A stretch of 6,737 nucleotides of DNA from Rhodospirillales bacterium (GTDB taxonomy: Bacteria > Pseudomonadota > Alphaproteobacteria > Rhodospirillales > Casp-alpha2): positions 1 to 6,737 of the forward strand of contig JABJOR010000552.1 in NCBI GenBank assembly GCA_018664265.1, in the 5' to 3' direction. Within the stretch, counting starts at the first letter, position 1, and each line of letters opens with the position of its first letter. This document shows positions 1 to 5,800 of the stretch, in pieces. The notes under the pieces are model-generated. The model was not told the DNA's origin. It saw only the letters and a list, made by a program, of their open reading frames with translations, and ran no database searches. Both the position numbers and the translations under genes were made by a program.

Positions 1-714
1 AATGAAGAAGAAACAGTGACGGAAGGAGAGCAGCCGCGCAAAAAACGCCGTCGGCGCACCAGAAAACGTGGGCGTGGCTCACCAGAAAACAACGCCGATA
101 CAAATGGAAACAATGAGGCTTCTGCACAAGCCGAACCAAACACAACTTCTGATTCAGCAGGAGAATCTGGCGAGGGTTCCAGAACGCCTGATGTTTCAGA
201 AAAGTCTGATACAGGTGGTGAAGATGGTGTTGCCAAAAAACGACGCCGTGGCAAACGTGGCGGACGTCGCCGGACCCGCAAGGACTTTGAAAACACCACA
301 GAAGAAACAGCAGGCGAATCACTGGATGAATCTTCTTCAAATACCGTTGCCAGCAATGATGACAACGCTATAGCAGACAAATCAAGTGAGGAATCCTCTA
401 AAAAACCAACAGAGGAAAAAGAGAAGAAACCACGCAACCGCACACCACGTCGTTCTCCAAGAGCGAACAAAACGGCTGATGCTCCAGTGGTTGAGAGTGT
501 AGATGCACCGGCGCCGACATCGGCACCAGTATCAACACCTGAGCAAACTTCAGCGCCTTCTCCAGACCCTGTTTCAGTTATAGATACAAATAAAGCAGTT
601 GAAATTGATCCGGCCCAGGCTAAAACCACGGTTGTTGTGGTCGGTGGCGAAGATAAGGAAAAAGAAAGCGATCCCAAACCAACCAAGCGTGGTTGGTGGC
701 GTCGATCTTCCTGA
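1..714 (+). CDS. rne: Ribonuclease E, C-terminal tail (5' partial)
   Basis: Only the last 237 residues are present. The reading frame is open from base 1, so the gene begins upstream and the GTG at 16 is not a real start. RNase E is the endonuclease and scaffold of the RNA degradosome, initiating mRNA decay and rRNA processing. The catalytic half is outside the window. What is visible is a disordered tail of low complexity with three basic blocks (about residues 12-26, 79-94 and 142-157, rich in Arg/Lys, of the kind that binds RNA) separated by acidic Ser/Glu/Asp stretches and a Pro/Ala/Ser linker. It ends in a hydrophobic TTVVVVGG patch and then KRGWWRRSS. A GWW motif at the extreme C terminus is the PNPase-docking site of Caulobacter RNase E. 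The stop is TGA at 712-714, followed by a strong terminator. RNase E is much more likely than RNase G, which lacks such a tail. Confidence 0.88.
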   Translation, partial: NEEETVTEGEQPRKKRRRRTRKRGRGSPENNADTNGNNEASAQAEPNTTSDSAGESGEGSRTPDVSEKSDTGGEDGVAKKRRRGKRGGRRRTRKDFENTTEETAGESLDESSSNTVASNDDNAIADKSSEESSKKPTEEKEKKPRNRTPRRSPRANKTADAPVVESVDAPAPTSAPVSTPEQTSAPSPDPVSVIDTNKAVEIDPAQAKTTVVVVGGEDKEKESDPKPTKRGWWRRSS

Positions 715-737
715 TCATTTTGATTTGATAAGTTACG

Positions 738-767
738 AAAAGCGGCGGGTTCTTCCCGCCGTTTTTT
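738..767. terminator. Bidirectional intrinsic terminator between rne and the aminotransferase gene
   Basis: A perfect 7-bp G+C stem, CGGCGGG at 743-749 and CCCGCCG at 755-761, closes a TTCTT loop. It can be extended by a G-U pair and four A-T pairs (738-741 with 763-766). On the plus strand it is followed by six T (762-767), ending the rne transcript 29 bases after its stop codon. On the minus strand it is followed by a TTTT run (complement of 738-741) and ends the aminotransferase transcript. The aminotransferase stop codon (766-768) lies right at the edge of the stem, so one hairpin serves both convergent genes. Confidence 0.9.
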
Positions 768-1914
768 ATTTCAACCAAACATTCAAGCGTCTAGCAGCTT
801 CGGCCATGTCCTGGGTTGTACCAGCAAAAGAAAACCTTACGTAGCGATGCCCCCTTGTGGGATCGAAATCGATACCGGGTGTTGCAGCTACACCAGTCTC
901 AGCCAGCATTCTTTTACAAAAATCATCACTGTCTTCACTCATCTCACTAATATCAGCATAGATATAAAACCCGCCATCGGCAGAGGCGAGTTTGTTGAAG
1001 CCGGCTTTTGGCAGTTCTTCAAGCAAGAGCTTACGATTATCGGTATAGCGGTTGATATTATTATTGATCTCTTGCGTACAATCAAAAGCAGCAACAGCCG
1101 CTAACTGAGATAATGTTGGCGGTGATATAAACAAATTCTGAGCCAGGCACTCTACAGCGCGCAAAAGAGCATCAGGAACTATCATCCACCCAAGTCGCCA
1201 GCCTGTCATGGAAAAATACTTGGAGAAGCTATTAATAATTATTGCATCATTGGTGAATGAAAGTGCGCTTGTTGCTTCTTGTTCATAGGTAAGCCCATGA
1301 TAAATTTCATCTGAAATCAATCTGATCCCTCGATCCCTGCAATGCTCAACAAGATATTGCAATTTGTTTGAGCTAATCATGGTTCCGGCTGGATTCGAAG
1401 GGCTTGCAATAATCAACCCGTCAATTTCTCCTTCAATTGAATCTAGCTCGTCCGGGGTTGGCTGGAAATTTGTATCCGGCCCTACGGGGATATCAATAAC
1501 CTCCACTCCGACACCGAGCAAAATATTGCGATAAGCCGGGTATCCCGGACTTGCCAGCGCAACACGGTCTCCCGCATCAAAAGCCGCCAAAAACGCCAAT
1601 ATAAATCCACAGGACGAACCACCTGTTACGGCTATATTATCTGGGCTGACCGTAAGTCCGTAAAAATTTTGATAATGACGCGATATTCTCTCACGCAGTT
1701 TCGGAATGCCCAAAGCGACAGTGTAACCTATATTATCCTCTCGCAATGCCAATTCAGCGGCTTTGATTACTGCTTCCGGCGCACTGGTTCCGGGCTGGCC
1801 GACTTCAAGATGCAAGACATCCTCACCAGCAGCTTCCCGTTCATCAGCTGCACGCATAACATCCATAACGATGAAAGGCGGGACATTGCCACGCTTGGCA
1901 ACCTTGAGCGTCAT
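766..1914 (-). CDS. PLP-dependent class I/II aminotransferase (AspC/PatA-like, fold type I)
   Basis: A 382-residue cytosolic enzyme of the usual length for COG0436 aminotransferases, which move an amino group from an amino acid to a 2-oxoacid using pyridoxal phosphate. Visible landmarks are VGQPG (residues 38-42, substrate loop), SPSNPAGT (171-178, Asn174 for the PLP ring hydroxyl), SDEIYHGLTYE (201-211, Asp202 for the pyridine nitrogen and Tyr205), SFSKYFSMTGWRLGW (229-243, with Lys232 as the Schiff-base lysine) and YVRFSFAG (358-365, Arg360 for the substrate alpha-carboxylate). All catalytic residues appear intact. The ATG at 1912-1914 is preceded by AAGGGG about 6 bases upstream. It lies 27 bases after the transferase gene, so the two are probably one transcript. 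The amino-acid specificity cannot be told from these motifs; an aspartate, alanine or aromatic substrate are all possible. Confidence 0.93.
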   Translation of the reverse strand: MTLKVAKRGNVPPFIVMDVMRAADEREAAGEDVLHLEVGQPGTSAPEAVIKAAELALREDNIGYTVALGIPKLRERISRHYQNFYGLTVSPDNIAVTGGSSCGFILAFLAAFDAGDRVALASPGYPAYRNILLGVGVEVIDIPVGPDTNFQPTPDELDSIEGEIDGLIIASPSNPAGTMISSNKLQYLVEHCRDRGIRLISDEIYHGLTYEQEATSALSFTNDAIIINSFSKYFSMTGWRLGWMIVPDALLRAVECLAQNLFISPPTLSQLAAVAAFDCTQEINNNINRYTDNRKLLLEELPKAGFNKLASADGGFYIYADISEMSEDSDDFCKRMLAETGVAATPGIDFDPTRGHRYVRFSFAGTTQDMAEAARRLNVWLK

Positions 1915-1941
1915 CTGTTTCCCCTTAATATTTCACCCTGA

Positions 1942-3627
1942 CTACTCAGCCGAGGCAGAAAGTCCATATCCTCGTGGGTCAGCGACGGCCTCGCATGATT
2001 CGGGATACTCAGGAAGGCCCTTAAAACAATATACAGCATTAACCAGTCCCATTGATGACACCCCCTCAGTCGAGTTTCCTCGGCTGGTCAAGCCATCAAC
2101 AATCCATTGTTCAAGTCCGTCTTCATAATATGTAGTGTCTGGGTAGCCACTATGATGAATTCGTTTTTCCTCAACAGCACTGCTCAGCGATCGATTCCCC
2201 AAAATAGCGTGAGCGGCTACATTTACCAGAGATGTAGGAGCCGCTGCACCGCCACTGGAAGCCCCGGCCCAGAAAAATTTATTTGAATTCGGATTATCCA
2301 TAATCATTGGCACAAGCGAGATGGGGCCGCGATTTTTGTCATCCGGTACAGTTGCCAGAACAATACCTGTCCCCGGTGCAATTCTGCCCGTTCCAAATAA
2401 ATTGTTCATGGTCAAAGAACATGCCACTGCACCACCACTATTGTCCACGGCAACGAAACTTGTGCCAGATGGGTCTTCGGAGCGTTTAGTTGGAGTCTGG
2501 GTCAAACTGGCCGCAGGATTATGGTTTTCAAACGAAAATTTATCCAAATCAGTTTCTATCCGTGACATATCAGACAGCTCTTCTCGAGACCAGCGTGTTT
2601 CCCCAGAATCAAGCATCCAGCGCGCCCGATCCGCATAGGCAAACATCGCTGTTTCAGACATTGCATGGGCAAGTTCAACAACGCCATCTGCATCAAAATA
2701 CAAATCTTGATTAGCCAACATATGGAACATCGAAGCTGCAACTATACCTGCTGACGCCGGGGGGGAAGGAAAATGCATGGTGTGATCGCCGTAAGGAACC
2801 CGAATGGTGTCCTCCCAATAAGGTCGATACTCACGCAAATCAGCCAAATCTAATGAACCACCAGCACGCTCAACAGCATCAACCAAATGAATTGATGTCT
2901 TTCCATTATAAAAATCACCCGGGCCATTGGATGATAAAACACTAAGGATCGTAGACAGATCGAGCTGTGTTAACATCCCGCCTTCTGAAATCAATTTACC
3001 CGATTGATTACCTTCAAATATTTCTGAGAATGCAGAATCAGCGGCAAGAGCATCATGAGCGGCCATCAAATCATGAGACAAAGCCCTCGAAACAGGTGTT
3101 CCAAAGCGTGCCAGGTTTGCGGCTGGTGCAACCAGTTGCTCCCAGCGAAGAAAGCCATACTTTGCGTGCAAAGCGAAAAAGCCACGTGGATTTCCCGGTA
3201 TGGCACTGGGGCGAGTCGCAGTTCCGGGAATGCTTTTGGGGACACGAGCCAAGAAATTTAGAGATTTTGTATCTCCACTAACAGAATCATGAACGACACA
3301 AACACCACCCCCGCCAAGGCTGGCCGTAGATGGCATTGTTACTGATAAAGTAAAATACATCCCAACAGCTGCGTCAGTAGCGGAACCTCCGGCAGATAAA
3401 ATCTCTCTACCAACCAGGGCCGCTCGCGGCTCATCTGCGGAAACACCACCCAGGAAGCCTTCTACATAGCCAGCCGTTCCTCGTTCTGTATCATCACCAC
3501 CACCCAACATGGAACACCCGGCAACCATTCCCGCCAATATACCTGACAGTACAAATTGACGAACTTGCTGATGCACTTTACGCTTCCCGAATTGAGGAAG
3601 GATCTTTGATATTTTGCTTAAATCCAT
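1942..3627 (-). CDS. Gamma-glutamyltransferase-family lipoprotein, divergent active site
   Basis: This 561-residue protein fits the GGT family (PF01019, N-terminal nucleophile hydrolases that self-cleave and hydrolyse or transfer gamma-glutamyl groups). N-terminal family features are SAGGSATDAAVG (78-89), a glycine-rich SLGGGG (103-108) and LHAKYGFLRWEQLVAPA (153-169). The presumed self-cleavage point is PSGTSFVAVD (386-395) with Thr389 as likely nucleophile, giving a small subunit of about 173 residues. MNNLFGTGR (407-415) holds the conserved Asn408, SSGG (457-460) the oxyanion glycines, and ADPRGYG is a family-like ending. Oddities: the His two places after the nucleophile is missing, and the region between VPDD and the next conserved SLVP is short, suggesting no lid loop. 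A lipobox VAGC (Cys38) follows a hydrophobic stretch, so it is probably lipid-anchored. The start is uncertain: ATG 3627 is used here, but GTG 3576 would give a compact 20-residue lipoprotein signal. The real substrate may not be glutathione. Confidence 0.85.
   Translation of the reverse strand: MDLSKISKILPQFGKRKVHQQVRQFVLSGILAGMVAGCSMLGGGDDTERGTAGYVEGFLGGVSADEPRAALVGREILSAGGSATDAAVGMYFTLSVTMPSTASLGGGGVCVVHDSVSGDTKSLNFLARVPKSIPGTATRPSAIPGNPRGFFALHAKYGFLRWEQLVAPAANLARFGTPVSRALSHDLMAAHDALAADSAFSEIFEGNQSGKLISEGGMLTQLDLSTILSVLSSNGPGDFYNGKTSIHLVDAVERAGGSLDLADLREYRPYWEDTIRVPYGDHTMHFPSPPASAGIVAASMFHMLANQDLYFDADGVVELAHAMSETAMFAYADRARWMLDSGETRWSREELSDMSRIETDLDKFSFENHNPAASLTQTPTKRSEDPSGTSFVAVDNSGGAVACSLTMNNLFGTGRIAPGTGIVLATVPDDKNRGPISLVPMIMDNPNSNKFFWAGASSGGAAAPTSLVNVAAHAILGNRSLSSAVEEKRIHHSGYPDTTYYEDGLEQWIVDGLTSRGNSTEGVSSMGLVNAVYCFKGLPEYPESCEAVADPRGYGLSASAE
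3556..3584 (+). promoter_or_regulatory. Candidate sigma-70-type promoter for the M48 protease gene
   Basis: TTGACG at 3556-3561 (5 of 6 to the -35 consensus) is separated by 17 bases from TACGCT at 3579-3584, which keeps the three most conserved -10 positions (T1, A2, T6). Transcription would begin near 3591, leaving about 23 bases of leader that contain the ribosome binding site at 3595-3601. The promoter lies inside the 5' coding region of the divergent transferase gene. This is pattern matching only. Confidence 0.4.
3595..3601 (+). promoter_or_regulatory. Ribosome binding site AGGAAGG supporting the TTG start of the M48 gene
   Basis: AGGAAGG lies just after an in-frame stop (TGA 3593-3595) and 12 bases before TTG 3614. 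The frame has no ATG before residue 67, which is well past the signal peptide, so the only reasonable starts are TTG 3614 and TTG 3638. TTG 3614 keeps a Lys in the n-region of the signal peptide. The spacing is somewhat long. Confidence 0.5.
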
Positions 3628-4963
3628 ATTCTTACCGTTGGCACCTGTTGTTTTATATGTCGTTATCTTATTTTGGCCCGAATCAGCCTTGTCTGCCAAT
3701 ACGATATCACTAGTCAGGGATGCTGAAACAGAAAATATTATAGAAAGCTATGCAAAGCCCCTTTTCAAGGCTGCAGGGCTGGATCCTGACGCTGTTCGTA
3801 TTCATTTGGTTATGAACCCTAAATTGAATGCATTTGTCAGTGGTGGACAAAATATTTTCATCCATACCGGATTATTAAGCACAGCTAAACAAGTGGGGCA
3901 AGTTATCGGGGTCATAGCTCACGAAACTGGACATATAGCCGGGGGCCACCTTTTACGCTCAGCTCAAGCCATTGATAATGCCAAGACAATGGACCTAATC
4001 ACCACTTTAATTGGTGTTGGTGCCGGTATTCTTGCCGGAAGAAGTGATATTGCCACAGCATCAACGGCCGGTAACCCTCAACTGGGTATACGCTCTTTTT
4101 TAAAATTCAGCCGAACCCAGGAATCTTCTGCAGATCATGCAGCTTTACGAATACTGGAAGATACAGGTCAATCAGCCCGTGGGTTATCTGAATTTATGAA
4201 ACTTATTGAAAACCAGGAACTCCTTAGTGCTTCCAGGCAAGACCCCTATCTGCTAACACACCCTTTGAGCCGGGAACGGGTGGCGACTATTGAAGAGCAC
4301 CTACGAAAATCAACCTACACAGATACCCCCTATCCTGAAGCGCTTCAAATCCAGCATGAACGCATCCGCGCCAAAATAATTGCATTCTCATCTCCATTAG
4401 CCATTGTTTTGCAACATTACCCGGAGAGCGATGATTCTGTCTGGGCGCGATATGCACGAGCATTTGCCTATTATCGCCTGCCTGATTTAAAGAAGGCTGT
4501 AATTTTGATTGACGAATTGCTCACTGACTATCCTGATGATCCTTATTTTTACGAGTTGAAAGCTCAAATGCTTTTTGAACATGGGCATGTTCTTGATGCT
4601 ATTGCCAATTACCAACGAGCTGTAGATCTAGCCCCCCCATCGGATGTTCTGTATCTGGAATTGGGGCAAGCCCAACTGGCCAGTGAGCGCGAAAATCTTT
4701 TGGAAAGTGCTGAAAAAAACCTGCAAAGCAGTCTTAAATTAAAGCGTAACTCATCCTTCGCATGGAGACAACTGGCCATAGCATACGGCCGCCAAAACAA
4801 GATGGGACGTTATCATTTAGCTTTGGCCGAAGAGGCCCTTCTAAAAAAACATATTGATGAAGCTCTCAAGCATGCCGAGCACGCAGAACCTCTTTTCAAA
4901 AAAGACACAAAAGAATGGTTACATGCTCAAGATATTGCCGCAGCAGCCAAGGCTATAAAATGA
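3614..4963 (+). CDS. BepA/YfgC-like periplasmic M48 zinc metalloprotease with TPR-like C-terminal half
   Basis: A 449-residue exported protease. Residues 1-28 form a signal peptide (Lys3, hydrophobic core, ALSA cleavage before Asn29). The M48 domain runs to about residue 230 and has HETGH (103-107) as the zinc and catalytic motif, and QESSADHAAL (169-178), whose Glu170 is the third zinc ligand. THPLSRERV (215-223) supplies His216, at the same spacing as the regulatory His246 of E. coli BepA. Residues about 272-445 are helical repeats of TPR character (for example YFYELKAQMLFEHGHVLDAI, then AIANYQRAVDLAP). In E. coli this family helps LptD and BAM assembly or degrades stalled outer membrane proteins; the same role here is inferred. 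The start is TTG at 3614, the only suitable codon ahead of the signal peptide. It overlaps the next gene by ATGA, and its 5' end abuts or overlaps the divergent transferase gene. Confidence 0.92.
   Translation: MLKSIFLPLAPVVLYVVILFWPESALSANTISLVRDAETENIIESYAKPLFKAAGLDPDAVRIHLVMNPKLNAFVSGGQNIFIHTGLLSTAKQVGQVIGVIAHETGHIAGGHLLRSAQAIDNAKTMDLITTLIGVGAGILAGRSDIATASTAGNPQLGIRSFLKFSRTQESSADHAALRILEDTGQSARGLSEFMKLIENQELLSASRQDPYLLTHPLSRERVATIEEHLRKSTYTDTPYPEALQIQHERIRAKIIAFSSPLAIVLQHYPESDDSVWARYARAFAYYRLPDLKKAVILIDELLTDYPDDPYFYELKAQMLFEHGHVLDAIANYQRAVDLAPPSDVLYLELGQAQLASERENLLESAEKNLQSSLKLKRNSSFAWRQLAIAYGRQNKMGRYHLALAEEALLKKHIDEALKHAEHAEPLFKKDTKEWLHAQDIAAAAKAIK
3737..3742 (-). promoter_or_regulatory. 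Possible -10 element for the transferase-aminotransferase operon
   Basis: The minus strand reads a perfect TATAAT here (ATTATA on the plus strand), inside the 5' part of the M48 gene. The best upstream -35 match, TTGAAA, is 20 bases away, which is too far for a standard promoter, so support is weak. It would give a leader of about 100 bases before ATG 3627. Confidence 0.22.
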
Positions 4964-5697
4964 GCCAAGTTAAGAAGTTTTCCCGCCTCATTTCATTTTT
5001 TATAATTGGCAGTTTCATTCTGGCTATCTACGGCTGTTCTCAACCAGCTGTTATTTCTGCTGTTGGCCCAGACGGAACTCTCACAATCTTGAAACCAGAT
5101 GAATCATTTACCCATGCCCTTGAAAGCGGTCGCATGGTCATCCTTGGCGACCCACCGCCTGCTTCATTGATTCTAACACAACACGAATCAATACCGATCC
5201 TCAAATTTTCCTCGACAGGAAGCAATTTTTCGATTGTTCGCCCAATAGAAGCCAACTTAATGGCAACTCCCTATCTCGACTGGTCCTGGAATATGGCAGA
5301 TCACGACACTCCCTATCACGGGGTATCTTTGATGGTTGGCATTATAGCGCCAGAAGGTTCGCCCAATGAATACTCTCCTTCCATGGCCCCACATATAAAA
5401 GGAACACCCGCAGCTAATAGAATCATTTCCATCCAGTGGTCGAAATTTGCCCTGGAGAGGGGCCATCTTATGCCTCACCCCGTATTATCTGCAAATGCAG
5501 TTACATATGTAGCGCGGGGTGGGTCAGAAAACGCCAGACAATGGTGGCGTGAAAGCATTGACCTTTCAAACCTTTATGCCCGTTCCTGGCCTGGAGAAGA
5601 TTTAACCAAATCAAAGATTGTTTTCATTGCATTGGTCGCAAAAGATCTTCAGGAGGGCTCTCCTGCATACTTCTCAGAGATCAAACTTTTTCGGTAA
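4960..5697 (+). CDS. DUF3047-like lipoprotein of unknown function
   Basis: A 245-residue protein beginning at ATG 4960, whose ATGA overlaps the TGA of the protease gene, so translation is probably coupled. A longer frame upstream is only an in-frame extension into the protease gene. Residues 1-25 are a signal peptide with Lys5, Lys6 and Arg9 and a strongly hydrophobic core, ending in the lipobox IYGC (Cys26). Tyr at -2 is less common, but the sequence fits signal peptidase II processing. The mature part has PYLDWSWNM near residues 103-111, a central segment with HGVSLMVGIIAPEG, and a C-terminal YVARGGSENARQWWRESIDL followed by a beta-rich ending, FSEIKLFR. The W-x-W core, the QWW-E element and the terminal strand resemble DUF3047 (PF11249), whose function is unknown. 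That family call rests on remembered motif patterns. Its operon position suggests an envelope role beside the protease. No terminator follows it. Confidence 0.72.
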   Translation: MSQVKKFSRLISFFIIGSFILAIYGCSQPAVISAVGPDGTLTILKPDESFTHALESGRMVILGDPPPASLILTQHESIPILKFSSTGSNFSIVRPIEANLMATPYLDWSWNMADHDTPYHGVSLMVGIIAPEGSPNEYSPSMAPHIKGTPAANRIISIQWSKFALERGHLMPHPVLSANAVTYVARGGSENARQWWRESIDLSNLYARSWPGEDLTKSKIVFIALVAKDLQEGSPAYFSEIKLFR

Positions 5698-5730
5698 AAC
5701 AAAGCAATCAAATTGTAGTGAACACTTGTC

Positions 5731-5736
5731 TATGAT
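5731..5736 (+). promoter_or_regulatory. Weak candidate -10 element before the thiol-disulfide protein gene
   Basis: TATGAT in the gap after the lipoprotein gene resembles a -10 box. The nearest -35-like TTGTAG (5713-5718) is only 12 bases away, so no complete promoter can be supported. The adjoining ATGCCT repeats would overlap the start of such a transcript. Confidence 0.18.
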
Positions 5737-5772
5737 GCCTTGCCCAGAATATCCTCATGAGGCATTATGCCT
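5735..5772. repeat. ATGCCT / AGGCAT / ATGCCT repeat cluster (possible operator or RNA switch)
   Basis: The 103-base gap between the lipoprotein and thiol-disulfide genes has ATGCCT at 5735-5740, AGGCAT at 5760-5765 and ATGCCT at 5767-5772. The last two form a 13-bp perfect dyad (AGGCAT-T-ATGCCT), suitable for a dimeric regulator but too tight for a hairpin. The first and second could pair as a 6-bp stem with a 19-base loop. The palindrome CCTCATGAGG (5753-5762) overlaps the second copy, so alternative pairings compete. No T-tract follows, so it is not an intrinsic terminator. Confidence 0.5.
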
Positions 5773-5800
5773 AAAATCACGGAACATCAGGAAACAACAA

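Noticed and set aside
68..373. Open frame within the rne tail in another frame
   Set aside because: It shadows low-complexity coding sequence; no start signal or recognisable domain.
1763..2128. 121-codon plus-strand frame opposite the aminotransferase and transferase genes
   Set aside because: It is antisense to two well-supported genes and spans their junction; the translation looks like no protein family.
2321..3281. Several plus-strand frames of 60-105 codons opposite the transferase gene
   Set aside because: All are antisense shadows without domains or convincing ribosome binding sites.
3628..3699. N-terminal extension of the transferase frame to a TTG at 3699
   Set aside because: It adds 24 polar residues before an already long n-region of the lipoprotein signal and lies wholly within the M48 gene. 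ATG 3627 or GTG 3576 is more credible.
4915..4959. Upstream extension of the DUF3047-like gene
   Set aside because: The added 15 residues overlap the protease gene in another frame and would bury the signal peptide; ATG 4960 in an ATGA overlap is the natural start.
5040..5478. Two minus-strand frames of 71 and 73 codons opposite the lipoprotein gene
   Set aside because: Antisense shadows of a coupled gene with a clear lipoprotein signal; no family resemblance.
5753..5762. CCTCATGAGG palindrome as an intrinsic terminator of the lipoprotein gene
   Set aside because: It has no room for a loop and no T-tract follows; it is better treated as part of the repeat cluster.
5618..5800. Upstream extension of the thiol-disulfide gene
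   Set aside because: It overlaps the end of the lipoprotein gene, adds 61 residues without family character and pushes the signal peptide inside the protein.
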